Below, piece by piece: positions 1 through 6,727 of a stretch of DNA of 9,538 nucleotides. The stretch is taken from assembly GCA_965372135.1 (NCBI GenBank), contig CBDVBD010000132.1, positions 1 to 9,538 of the forward strand, read 5' to 3'. Source of the DNA: CBDVBD01 sp965372135 (GTDB lineage: Bacteria; Electryoneota; RPQS01; CBDVBD01). Both the position numbers and the translations under genes were made by a program. The notes beneath the pieces are model-generated. The model had not been told where the DNA came from. It saw only the letters and a list, made by a program, of their open reading frames with translations, and made no database searches. Every line of letters starts with the position of its first letter. Within the stretch, counting starts at the first letter, position 1.

Positions 1-5
1 ATTAG

Positions 6-25
6 CACCACAATTTATTGTGGTG
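6..25. repeat. Short perfect hairpin at the window edge
   Basis: CACCACAA (6-13) and TTGTGGTG (18-25) form an 8-bp stem with a 4-base loop. A second hairpin, AACCGT (51-56) with ACGGTT (61-66), follows. Neither has a T-tract on either strand, so I do not call a terminator. The rest of 1-156 shows no gene that I can support. Confidence 0.4.
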
Positions 26-156
26 GTTCAGATTCAATCTAAAGATCATCAACCGTTTCAACGGTTTATAGAGCTCCTCACGGTGAGTAGCCAGAGTTCC
101 ATATTCTACCATGTGGCGACTGTACGCCAATTCATTCCATCAAGCTGCGGACCTGC

Positions 157-177
157 AAAAACTCGTCCCACAGGGAC
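157..177 (-). terminator. Candidate intrinsic terminator after the 198-728 gene
   Basis: Read on the minus strand, GTCCC-TGT-GGGAC (177-165) forms a G/C stem about 20 nt after the stop codon and is followed by GAG and then five T (161-157). The stem is only 5 bp, so this is a modest terminator call. Confidence 0.4.
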
Positions 178-197
178 TTAAGAATTGAAAACGTTTT

Positions 198-728
198 TCA
201 CTCTCCGATAGAATATTCACCTTCCCACTCCACCTTGAGTGTAGTTTCCGAAGTAAACTCTCCACTGTACGTGCCGTTGCCTTGGATGTTCTCGAATCCA
301 CCCGTTCCTTTTATCCACGAGAAGGTACCTTTAACGGTGATATGAGGGGTGCCCTCTTCGGAAACCACGGCGGTAACGATGCCTTCCCAACCCGCAAAAG
401 TTGTGTCGTCACCACTGGTAAGTTTCACATAACCTTGATGAGTTCCGTTTCCTTTCACCAGATCACCGAAACTCAAATTGACCACCTGAGCGCCATCCAT
501 CATCTCCTGTTCACCAACACTGGCATTCGTCCCCTCGTACTGCGTCAGGTTCATGGCATGGTTCTCAACATCCCCAACTTCAACCTTATTTTGATTGGTT
601 TGGGTCAGTGCCATCTCCCCGGCGACTTTCATTGTTTGTTGTGCGATCGATGTGGTGATACCAAGAGCCAGAATCAACGCAATAGTCAGAAACAGTGCCA
701 TTGATCGCTTGAATAAAAATAAGCGCAT
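198..728 (-). CDS. Small secreted protein, possible lipocalin/allene-oxide-cyclase-like barrel
   Basis: This 176-residue protein is not assigned to a named family. Residues 1-29 are a clear Sec signal peptide: a KR pair near position 7, a long Leu/Ile/Ala core, and a likely signal peptidase I cut after SIA29. The mature part is acidic and lacks Cys. From residue 70 on it is rich in alternating hydrophobic residues with Gly-rich turns (GNGTHQGY, GTFSWIKGTGGFENIQGNGTYSG, VEWEGEY). That pattern resembles single-domain beta-barrels in which GTG.F..I.G.GTY closes a hairpin, as in the allene oxide cyclase/dirigent superfamily. This resemblance is my inference from pattern, not a detected homology. 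The start is supported by AAGGAGT (734-740), 5 nt before the ATG. A TATAAT box lies upstream and a hairpin follows the stop, so the gene is probably its own transcription unit. The product is probably periplasmic or extracellular. Confidence 0.8.
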   Translation of the reverse strand: MRLFLFKRSMALFLTIALILALGITTSIAQQTMKVAGEMALTQTNQNKVEVGDVENHAMNLTQYEGTNASVGEQEMMDGAQVVNLSFGDLVKGNGTHQGYVKLTSGDDTTFAGWEGIVTAVVSEEGTPHITVKGTFSWIKGTGGFENIQGNGTYSGEFTSETTLKVEWEGEYSIGE

Positions 729-791
729 AGATTACTCCTTTTCACTTAAATGGTACAGGTCCGCAGCTTTTTTCGACCTGAATTTGATATG

Positions 792-822
792 ATTATATTC
801 GCCACTAACGAAAAGTTGGCAA
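792..822 (-). promoter_or_regulatory. Candidate sigma-70-type promoter for the 198-728 gene
   Basis: On the minus strand TTGCCA (822-817) and a perfect TATAAT (797-792) are separated by 19 nt, slightly longer than the usual 17. Transcription would start near 785. That would give a leader of about 57 nt that begins with the CAGGTC/GACCTG hairpin and then the AAGGAGT ribosome-binding site. Confidence 0.4.
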
Positions 823-831
823 CACTACAGG

Positions 832-1311
832 TTACGAAATCCACTCCATCTCCGTCTCCGTCACCACCCACTGATCATCCTCGAACAACACCTTATACTG
901 GCTTCGTTCCGTACTCTCGCTGTCCTCGAAATATTCCCCAGTCACCAACACCTGAGTATCACTGATCCAATCAATCTCCTTGACCGTAAATATCAACCCC
1001 TTGGCACCCGACGCCCGATCTTTAACCCCTCCCCAGCCAAAATGCGTCGCTGCCGATACCGGCTTCACCGGAGGCTGATTCCCCTTGAAACGCTTCAACA
1101 AATCCTGGGTGGGATCAGTCCGGGCGCCCACTGCGATAAAGTACAGATCCGCATCCTGCTGCATCGCCGATGAGTTATTTTCGAACATATACCGGAGCAC
1201 CGCTTCCCGGATATTATCCTCCCGCTGCTCCTTGGTAATCGGCGCCTTCTTACACCCCATCCCTCCCACCATCATCAGCGTACACAGCACAAACAAAACA
1301 ACACGATTCAT
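832..1311 (-). CDS. Small putative lipoprotein of unknown function
   Basis: This 159-residue protein begins with a lipoprotein-like signal: MNR, a hydrophobic run through residue 15, then GGMGC with Cys20 followed by KK. The lipobox is not canonical (Met at -2), but the position and single following Lys pair fit lipid attachment at Cys20. The mature part starts with a predicted amphipathic helix (residues 25-46, REDNIREAVLRYMFENN). It continues with a segment DLYFIAVGARTDPTQDLLKRFKG, a Trp-containing loop, and then beta-type stretches ending in QWVVTETEMEWIS. This architecture resembles small bacterial lipoproteins annotated as hypothetical; I do not recognise a catalytic motif. A strong AGGAGG (about 1319-1325) sits 8 nt before the ATG. 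It is separated from recR by about 780 bp of repeats and from the next gene by about 100 bp, so it is not part of the recR operon. Confidence 0.8.
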   Translation of the reverse strand: MNRVVLFVLCTLMMVGGMGCKKAPITKEQREDNIREAVLRYMFENNSSAMQQDADLYFIAVGARTDPTQDLLKRFKGNQPPVKPVSAATHFGWGGVKDRASGAKGLIFTVKEIDWISDTQVLVTGEYFEDSESTERSQYKVLFEDDQWVVTETEMEWIS

Positions 1312-1395
1312 GGCTAATCCCTCCTGTCATTATAATTCCGCCAACCGTCGAACTAAGGAAACACGATCATATCAATTTATGTGGTTTCCGGCGCT

Positions 1396-1425
1396 AACGA
1401 ATTGCGATTCAACGAATTACGATTC
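1396..1425. repeat. 15-bp direct tandem repeat upstream of the lipoprotein gene
   Basis: AACGAATTGCGATTC (1396-1410) is followed directly by AACGAATTACGATTC (1411-1425), 14 of 15 bases identical. It lies 85-115 bp upstream of the lipoprotein start codon, a position compatible with a regulator-binding site, although no regulator is visible here. Confidence 0.6.
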
Positions 1426-1460
1426 AACACCTGACAGCTCTGTGCGAGACCTTCTTCCAT

Positions 1461-1945
1461 CCCGTCATGGCGAAAGAAGCCCGAAAGGGCGTAGTGTGGC
1501 AATCTCATCCTTCCCCCTTAATGGAACTATATGCCTCCTACGACGCACTCACATTCCCCTTCATCCCCGTTTGTCATCCCGTCCGCCCTCTGGCGGAATG
1601 CGGGATCCTGTCCTTATCCCCCCTGCTATCTGCAGGGGGGAACAAAAGGGGGGTCATTCGTAGGTCAGGTTCCAAACGATGCGCGAAATCCGACAATCAT
1701 GTTAACCTCTTTTCTGTCATCCCCGCGCAGGCGGGGATCCAGATCCGTTACACGGGTTTCCAGCCCGTGCTCTTCGTACCAGCACCCGAATTCATTCGGA
1801 TGTCTGATTGCCACCCAACTTATGGGTAGGTGTGCGGGGAGTTAGGTGACAACCCTGTCCGCCCCCTGGCGGATTGTTACTTGCTACTTGTAACCTTGTC
1901 CGCCTACTGACGGACTTGTCCGGCTCCTGACGGATTGCCAACTTC
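1461..1945. repeat. Dense cluster of palindromic intergenic repeats
   Basis: This gene-free stretch is a chain of hairpins. It holds GCCC-GAAA-GGGC (1479-1490) inside a TCATGGCGAAAG...GCAATCTC element; TCCGCC/GGCGGA (about 1582-1596); the C6/G6 element (1618-1653); GTAGGTCAGGTT with a partial right arm AATCCGAC (1660-1694); ATCCCCGC-GCAG-GCGGGGAT (about 1719-1738); CACGGG/CCCGTG (1751-1769); CCGAA-TTCA-TTCGG (1786-1799); ACCCA/TGGGT (1813-1827); and three TCCGCC-type hairpins between about 1858 and 1936. Open frames on the plus strand here are made of repeat sequence and have no credible protein. Between 1946 and 2095 I see no gene. Confidence 0.75.
1618..1653 (+). repeat. C6-hairpin-G6-aacaaaa-G6 element, copy 1
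   Basis: CCCCCCTGC (1618-1626) pairs perfectly with GCAGGGGGG (1632-1640) around the loop TATCT. It is followed by AACAAAA and a second run of six G (1648-1653). Related copies are at 3186-3220, 5091-5125 and 6873-6905, all with the G runs on the plus strand, opposite to the coding direction of the genes. Confidence 0.7.
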
Positions 1946-2025
1946 TTTCAACAACACCCGCCAACACCATCAACCCAACCCTCCACCACCAAACACCACA
2001 TCAATCAAACATTCCATACATCGCT

Positions 2026-2041
2026 TGTGAAAAATTTCACA
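2026..2041. promoter_or_regulatory. CRP/FNR-type palindrome TGTGA-N6-TCACA
   Basis: TGTGAAAAATTTCACA has 7-bp perfect arms and the exact half-site spacing of the enterobacterial CRP consensus. It lies 55 bp beyond the recR stop codon. No obvious gene starts next to it on either strand: the lipoprotein gene begins about 700 bp further on. A working operator is therefore uncertain, and it may be a chance or repeat-derived palindrome. Confidence 0.3.
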
Positions 2042-2095
2042 TCGACAATGGCTGTGTTGTTTGCATGCCAACGCATCAAGCAAAAAACGGTACCA

Positions 2096-2689
2096 TTAAA
2101 TATCCCCCCGCCCTTCCAATGCACGCGTCAACGTCACCTGATCCACATGTTCCAAATCGCTGCCCACCGGCACTCCCCGGGCGATCCGGGACACCTTTAT
2201 TTTTAAGGGTTTCAGGATTTTCGCAATATACAACGCCGTGGCATCCCCTTCTACATTAGGATTGGTTGCCACGATCACTTCCTTCACCCCGTCCCTCACC
2301 CGTTTCTCCAGCTCCCGCAACCGCAAATCCTCCGGACCCACCCCATCCAACGGCGACAACACTCCACCTAACACGTGATACAATCCATGGTACTGCCCGG
2401 TAGCTTCCAGCAGCAAAATATCCCCCGATTCCTCAACCACGCAGATCACCGACCGGTCCCGCTTCGGACTGCGGCAATAATCGCACGGGTCCTCTTCGGT
2501 CATATTACCGCACACGGAACACAATGTGATGCGATCCTTCACCCGCACCACCGCTTTCGCCAGCGCCACCGCATCCTCCCGCGACCCCCGCATTAAATAC
2601 ATCGCCAGCCGCTGCGCCGTCTTCCTGCCAATCCCCGGCAACCGTGCTAACTGATTCACTAATTCTTCCAATGCCAATGGTAACGCCAT
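2096..2689 (-). CDS. recR: Recombination mediator RecR
   Basis: RecR works with RecO (and RecF) to load RecA onto SSB-coated single-stranded DNA in gap repair. The 197-residue protein matches the usual family length. In order: an N-terminal helix-hairpin-helix (LARLPGIGRKTAQRLAMYL, about 13-32); a four-Cys zinc finger (C57, C60, C69, C72, in CSVCGNMTEEDPCDYC); and a Toprim domain from about 80 with the motifs VVEESGDILLLEATGQYHGLYHVLGG and ATNPNVEGDATALYIAK. The conserved C-terminal region is RIARGVPVGSDLEHVDQVTL. All key residues are present. Its ATG comes 2 nt after the ybaB stop codon, so the two genes are very probably co-transcribed and translationally coupled; GGGG within the end of ybaB is the only candidate ribosome-binding site. 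No clear terminator follows. Confidence 0.97.
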   Translation of the reverse strand: MALPLALEELVNQLARLPGIGRKTAQRLAMYLMRGSREDAVALAKAVVRVKDRITLCSVCGNMTEEDPCDYCRSPKRDRSVICVVEESGDILLLEATGQYHGLYHVLGGVLSPLDGVGPEDLRLRELEKRVRDGVKEVIVATNPNVEGDATALYIAKILKPLKIKVSRIARGVPVGSDLEHVDQVTLTRALEGRGDI

Positions 2690-2691
2690 GA

Positions 2692-3024
2692 TTACATCCC
2701 CGGAATCCCAAGCCCGCCCGGCAACATTCCCGCTAAAGGACCGGTAACTTTCTTGATTTCCTCATCCGCCAGCGCCCGGGATTCCTTCAACGCCTCATTA
2801 ACCCCAGCCACCAACAAATCTTCCAACATCTCCAAATCATCCGGATCCACCGCTTCCGGCTCGATATGGATTCCTAAAACATCCTGCTGTCCGTTGACGA
2901 TCACCTTAACCATCCCGCCGCCAACCGAACTTTCCACTTCCTTATTTCGCAGCTCCTCTTGCACTTTCGCTAAGTTCTCAGTGATTTTCTGAGCCTGTTT
3001 CAGCATGTTCCCCATTCCCTTCAT
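2692..3024 (-). CDS. ybaB: YbaB/EbfC family nucleoid-associated protein
   Basis: YbaB/EbfC proteins are small dimeric DNA-binding proteins that coat the nucleoid. The product is about 110 residues, typical for the family. Residues about 5-30 form the first helix (MLKQAQKITENLAKVQEELRNKEVES), followed by the conserved strand region GGGMVKVIVNGQQDVLGIHIEPEAV. Then come the helical segment DLEMLEDLLVAGVNEALKESRALADEEIKKVTG and a Gly/Met/Pro-rich tail (GPLAGMLPGGLGIPGM). I chose the ATG at 3024 because AAGGAG lies 6 nt before it; an in-frame GTG at 3027 is only 3 nt from that site. The dnaX-ybaB-recR order is conserved in many bacteria. Here about 300 bp of repeats separate it from dnaX. A TACAAT box (3066-3061) upstream could serve as a separate promoter, but it has no good -35. 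Confidence 0.95.
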   Translation of the reverse strand: MKGMGNMLKQAQKITENLAKVQEELRNKEVESSVGGGMVKVIVNGQQDVLGIHIEPEAVDPDDLEMLEDLLVAGVNEALKESRALADEEIKKVTGPLAGMLPGGLGIPGM

Positions 3025-3089
3025 CACTCACTCCTTCCAACCCGCTATGGGCTAATGAATATTGTATCTAATCCGTAATGTCTTTGTAG

Positions 3090-3322
3090 GTCAGGATCCC
3101 TGCGATCCTGACATTTCTTCTATTTTGAACTTAGTATTTCGAATTTGTTTAGGATTTCGAATTTCGGATTTCGTGCTTTCTGTTTCCCCCCTGGTTCCCG
3201 GGGGGGAACAAAAGGGGGGGCACTTGCCAACTTGTTAACTTGCCAGTTTGCTAACTTCTTTTATTCATATCTGAGTATTCTACCGCATTACCTGTCGTTG
3301 CCAGGATCCCCGCGATCCTGAC
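3090..3322. repeat. Repeat-filled spacer between dnaX and ybaB
   Basis: Two same-orientation copies of a 9-bp-stem hairpin bound this spacer: GTCAGGATC/GATCCTGAC (3090-3112, loop CCTGC) and GCCAGGATC/GATCCTGAC (3300-3322, loop CCCGC). Between them are a TTTCGAATTTCGGATTTCG tract (about 3143-3176), the second C6/G6-aacaaaa element (3186-3220), and an octamer tract CCAACTTG-TTAACTTG-CCAGTTTG-CTAACTTC (3227-3258). The right-hand hairpin starts 10 nt beyond the dnaX stop and has no T-tract. It might still protect the dnaX mRNA end. I see no gene in this stretch. Confidence 0.7.
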
Positions 3323-3332
3323 AGCGCAGAGA

Positions 3333-4979
3333 CTACATCGGTTCCCCATCGATCCGATCTAAGAAATCCTTAATGGTAGGATTTTCCTGTTTCGCCTTTT
3401 CCATCGCCGATGCCACGCCGGTTTTCCCCTCCCCGGGAATCTGCCCGGACACAAATTGCACCGTCACATCCATCCCCAACGCATCCTTAATCGCTTCCCG
3501 AACCTTAGTGTCGTCCTTACGCAGTTGCTCGATATGAAACCCGTTGTCCTCGTCCAGCACCACCGTCAACTTATTCCCATCCAATTCCTTCGGATACCCT
3601 TCCGCCAAAAATGCCCCCAACGACGGATGCTTTTTCTTCAAGGTCTGACACACTTCCCCCCAACGACTGCGTATTTCAGCGATCTCCGGCTTTGTCGATG
3701 CTGCCGGCGCCAGTGCCGATGGAGCGGTTTCCGGTGCGGCACTCACTGCCTTATTAGCTGGTTTCTCATCCTCCGTATTCATCGACAACGTCTCCTGCGC
3801 CGAGGTCGAAATCTGAATTTCCAGCTCCTGGCGTGCCGACCCTCCCGCCTCCAACACACTGAGCGTGGACAAAATCGACTGCAAATCCACCGACTTGTCC
3901 AACGTAGCGATTTTCATAAAATCCGTTTCGAACCGCACCCGCGGCGCCGGACTACGCCTCACCGCCATTTCCGATTCCTGCACCAGCCTCATCCACCGAA
4001 ACAGGTCATTCAATTCGGTGGTTCCCACTTCCGTCTCATAACGTTCTGCCACATCTTCCCCCACTTCCAATCCCTTCCCTGATTCGGTGGTCTTCACCCG
4101 CAGCAGCCGCACTAAATGCTCCGCCAATTCCCGTAAAAAATGCCCGTAATCCGCACCCTGAGCCGCCAACCGATCACACAGCCCAAACGCCCCTTCAGGG
4201 TCCCGTTCCCGGAAAATCCGGGTCGCCTCGAACAACGTATCCCACGGAATCAATCCCAACACCTGTTCCACTTCCTGAGCCTGCAAGGTTTCCCCGCAAA
4301 ACGCCACCAATTGATCCAACAGACTCTGCGCATCCCGAAGCCCCCCATCCGCCTTCCGGGTGATCAAATCCAACACCTGGTCGTCCGCCTGCACCTTTTC
4401 CTGCTGGCAGATGTATTCCAAATTCTGCCGGATCACCCCCGCCGGAATCCGGTGAAAATCGAACCGCTGACACCGCGATAAAATGGTAGGCGGTATCTGA
4501 TGCGCTTCGGTGGTGGCGAAAATGAACAATACGTGACTGGGCGGCTCCTCCAACGTCTTCAACAGCGCATTGAACGCCGCCGACGTCAACTGGTGCACTT
4601 CGTCGATGATATACACCTTCCGTGGCGACGACGTCGGGGCGAACTTCACATTCTCCCGGAGGTTCCGGATTTCATCGATCCCCCGATTCGACGCACCATC
4701 GATTTCCAACACATCCATCGACCGCCCCGAATTGATGTCGGTACAGGTGGGACATTCGTTGCACGGTTCGCCGTCGGTGAGATTGCTGCAGTTGACCGCC
4801 TTAGCCAGGATCCGTGCCGTAGTGGTTTTTCCGATCCCCCTCGGTCCGGCAAACAGGTACGCATGCGCCACTTTCTCCTTCTTCAGCGCATTGATTAACG
4901 TCACCGTCACATGATCCTGCCCCACCACTTCCGAAAACCTCATCGGTCGATATCGCCTTGCCAACACCGTATACGACAT
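3333..4979 (-). CDS. dnaX: DNA polymerase III subunit gamma/tau
   Basis: DnaX is the ATPase subunit of the replicative clamp loader; tau also ties polymerase cores together. The 548-residue protein opens with the family signature YTVLARRYRP. It then has Walker A GPRGIGKT (45-52), the zinc module C64/C73/C76/C79, the Walker B box VYIIDEVH (122-129, D126 E127), the sensor/arginine-finger region ILSRC (166-170) and sensor II GGLRDAQSLLDQ (212-223). A helical collar domain follows to about 360, then an Ala/Pro/Thr-rich linker (about 400-435) and a C-terminal domain with RSRWGEVCQTLKKKHPSLGAFLAEG. The C-terminal part is shorter than in E. coli tau (643 residues) and similar to Bacillus-type DnaX. 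AGGAGT (4992-4987) lies 7 nt before the ATG. A strong programmed frameshift site is not evident. It heads the dnaX-ybaB-recR set. Confidence 0.97.
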   Translation of the reverse strand: MSYTVLARRYRPMRFSEVVGQDHVTVTLINALKKEKVAHAYLFAGPRGIGKTTTARILAKAVNCSNLTDGEPCNECPTCTDINSGRSMDVLEIDGASNRGIDEIRNLRENVKFAPTSSPRKVYIIDEVHQLTSAAFNALLKTLEEPPSHVLFIFATTEAHQIPPTILSRCQRFDFHRIPAGVIRQNLEYICQQEKVQADDQVLDLITRKADGGLRDAQSLLDQLVAFCGETLQAQEVEQVLGLIPWDTLFEATRIFRERDPEGAFGLCDRLAAQGADYGHFLRELAEHLVRLLRVKTTESGKGLEVGEDVAERYETEVGTTELNDLFRWMRLVQESEMAVRRSPAPRVRFETDFMKIATLDKSVDLQSILSTLSVLEAGGSARQELEIQISTSAQETLSMNTEDEKPANKAVSAAPETAPSALAPAASTKPEIAEIRSRWGEVCQTLKKKHPSLGAFLAEGYPKELDGNKLTVVLDEDNGFHIEQLRKDDTKVREAIKDALGMDVTVQFVSGQIPGEGKTGVASAMEKAKQENPTIKDFLDRIDGEPM

Positions 4980-4992
4980 AAATCAAACTCCT

Positions 4993-5021
4993 ATTATCAG
5001 TTTGTTCCCGCCAGGTTTCAA
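4993..5021 (-). promoter_or_regulatory. Possible promoter just upstream of dnaX
   Basis: TTGAAA (5021-5016) and GATAAT (4998-4993) on the minus strand are spaced by exactly 17 nt, each 5 of 6 to consensus. The implied start site, near 4986, would leave almost no leader and would remove the AGGAGT site. A leaderless dnaX message or a chance match are therefore both possible. The -35 box lies in the loop of a CCGCCAG/CTGGCGG hairpin. Confidence 0.25.
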
Positions 5022-5296
5022 GTCAGCCTACTGGCGGATCATCCCCGCAACCTGTCCGCCCACTAGCGGAAGGCGGGGATCCAGCTTCTTCCCCCCTTCT
5101 ACTGAAAGGGTAAACAAAAGGGGGCTAAAACAATCAAAATCCTTACCAGTCCCAACGGGGCGTAATAGAGTATCCCGCTTGGGCGGGAAACGCCCTAGGT
5201 AACAGTAACCATAATATTTTCAAGCCCTGAAGGGGCGCAACATCTAGTAGGTCGGGTTCCGAAGTCGAAAATACGTCCACTGGCGGAAAACCCGAC
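5008..5296. repeat. Nested palindromic repeats upstream of dnaX
   Basis: The contents in order are: CCGCCAG/CTGGCGG (5008-5014 with 5031-5037); ATCCCCGC (5041-5048) with GCGGGGAT (5073-5080), carrying a second hairpin TCCGC/GCGGA (5055-5070) in its loop; a degenerate third C/G-run element (5091-5125); a pair of 18-base units AGTCCCAACGGGGCGTAA (5148-5165) and AGCCCTGAAGGGGCGCAA (5223-5240); and GTCGGGTT (5251-5258) with AACCCGAC (5289-5296), again carrying TCC-ACT-GGCGGA inside. No gene is supported between 4980 and 5373. Confidence 0.7.
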
Positions 5297-5373
5297 ATTT
5301 CCCTAAACTTACGTGCCAAGACACCTCATTCTGTGACCAATATTCTTCCACTACCGTAAAATTACCCACTGTC

Positions 5374-6702
5374 TCAGAGTTTTACCGTCCTGCGCTGAAA
5401 TTCGAAACCGTATTGGGCTAATTCCTCCAAAACAGGTTGGTTTAGTTCGGGCAGCGTTGGCGGCATGTGGACCCCGCTTGCCTTGATGCGACCTTCAAAG
5501 ATGAGCTTCGTGGCAATGGCGGGAGGGAGACCAACCGCAATTGACATGGCTGAATCGCCGTTAGGAATACCATCCTTCACCATGGTAGCCAACCGTTTCT
5601 CACGACGATAATCAGGGAACTCGGCAATTATTTCGATATGTATTATTGTCATATCAGTTTCACCCGGAGCATAGGTCATCTTCTTCAGCATCAAATCCAC
5701 AAATACATCTAATTTTGACCCTCGTTCAATGGATATCGGTCGATCTTCAAAAATCCCAATCCACCTCAACCGGTTGATAATATCGGCATTGTCATCGACT
5801 TTGAGGTAATCGGCAATTGCATGTTCCACATCTTCGGCTTCATCACATCCGACCAGCCAGGCGGTAAAATGGCGATAGGTCTGGTCTTTGAATTCGTAAG
5901 AGTCCTGATCATTCAGCAGATCGAGGGCAATAAAACTTCGCATGTTGTTACAGTAACCTGAAAAGCGCAACAGCCCTCGATAAAAAGAGACATCTTCTTC
6001 TAAACCAAAGTGTTCGAGGTACCGGGTGCAATCTTTGTTGGGGTAGGTTTCAAAAACACCTAACCCCTCGATATCCACCAACCAGTAATTATCGAACAAT
6101 TGGTCACCGGGAACCGGAATGCGCTTTCCATTTTTCAAATAGACTGCTGGTACCTTAGCAGCCAAAAAAACCCCTTTCGGTTCCCAGGAGAACTTGTATC
6201 CCATCGGATTGTTGTTGTATTTGAACGAGGGGAGTCCGGAACCGTATGAATTTAGACTGACCACCCTGCCTCCTTCGGCTCGGATCTCATCGAGAAGCAT
6301 CTGTGTGCCCATATGATCCATTCCAGGGTCTTCACCCAATTCGTTGAGAATTAAAACCTGCTTATCCTTTGCTTCCTGGTCAAACGCTTTTACCGGTGGG
6401 AACTCGTATGAGGTGGAAATCATATCTATTCCGTGCCTCAAGCATGCCCGAACTACCATGACATGGTGGGCTCTGGGAATCATGTTGACCACAATATCAT
6501 TCTCACCAACCAGTCGGTCGAGCAGCTCTTCCTGGTCACTAGCCCAACTCACCGTATTCCCACCGGGGCGATTGGCAATTATTTTGTCGGCTTTAGAGAC
6601 CGTTCGGGCAGCCATGGTTACCTGGTATCCGCAGGTATCGATCAAGTAATCTACCAGAGGTTTGGTAACATAACCGGCTCCAAGGATCAACACTTTATTC
6701 AT
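5374..6702 (-). CDS. Saccharopine dehydrogenase (LYS9/AASS-SDH type)
   Basis: Enzymes of this family interconvert saccharopine with either glutamate plus aminoadipate semialdehyde (LYS9) or lysine plus 2-oxoglutarate, using NAD(P). The product is about 442 residues, the normal size for a stand-alone enzyme. The N-terminal Rossmann motif is VLILGAGYVTKPLVDYL (5-21). The segment DIVVNMIPRAHHVMVVRACLRHGIDMISTSY (70-100) matches the LYS9-type second half of the fold. NELGEDPGMDHM (121-132) and YGSGLPS...NNNPMGYKFSWEPKG (154-178) are the conserved substrate-domain signatures, and MGYKFSW with a following Gly is highly diagnostic. I prefer the second ATG (6702), because AGGAG lies 5 nt before it and only 2 nt before the ATG at 6705. 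No other lysine or aminoadipate gene is in the window, so whether it serves synthesis or breakdown is open; glutamate-forming (LYS9-like) is my first guess. It is likely cytoplasmic. It is separated by repeats on both sides. Confidence 0.9.
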   Translation of the reverse strand: MNKVLILGAGYVTKPLVDYLIDTCGYQVTMAARTVSKADKIIANRPGGNTVSWASDQEELLDRLVGENDIVVNMIPRAHHVMVVRACLRHGIDMISTSYEFPPVKAFDQEAKDKQVLILNELGEDPGMDHMGTQMLLDEIRAEGGRVVSLNSYGSGLPSFKYNNNPMGYKFSWEPKGVFLAAKVPAVYLKNGKRIPVPGDQLFDNYWLVDIEGLGVFETYPNKDCTRYLEHFGLEEDVSFYRGLLRFSGYCNNMRSFIALDLLNDQDSYEFKDQTYRHFTAWLVGCDEAEDVEHAIADYLKVDDNADIINRLRWIGIFEDRPISIERGSKLDVFVDLMLKKMTYAPGETDMTIIHIEIIAEFPDYRREKRLATMVKDGIPNGDSAMSIAVGLPPAIATKLIFEGRIKASGVHMPPTLPELNQPVLEELAQYGFEFQRRTVKL

Positions 6703-6727
6703 CATATCTCCTGCTTGGACAAGTCTA

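Larger units (their letters stand above)
142..769. repeat. 14-bp inverted repeat flanking the 198-728 gene
   Basis: AAGCTGCGGACCTG at 142-155 is the exact reverse complement of CAGGTCCGCAGCTT at 756-769. The two arms lie just downstream and just upstream of the small secreted-protein gene. A transcript from the candidate promoter at 792-822 would carry one arm in its leader and the other beyond its stop codon. The upstream arm also takes part in a local hairpin, CAGGTC (756-761) with GACCTG (775-780). Confidence 0.6.

Noticed and set aside
1329..1334. TATAAT on the minus strand as promoter of the lipoprotein gene
   Set aside because: It is only 17 nt from the ATG, so a transcript starting there would lose the AGGAGG site, and no -35 box is spaced correctly.
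1467..1845. Open reading frames on the plus strand between the lipoprotein gene and recR
   Set aside because: They consist of translated palindromic repeats (Pro/Ser/Arg-rich in two overlapping frames), have no ribosome-binding site and show no protein-like pattern.
2073..2095. Intrinsic terminator after recR (run of T on the minus strand near 2083-2088)
   Set aside because: Only a GGTACC palindrome precedes the T run. There is no usable stem.
3620..3650. Programmed frameshift site in dnaX (AAG AAA AAG on the minus strand)
   Set aside because: The base before AAAAAG is G, so the P-site pairing after a -1 slip would be poor. The site lies in the C-terminal domain, not at the gamma/tau boundary.
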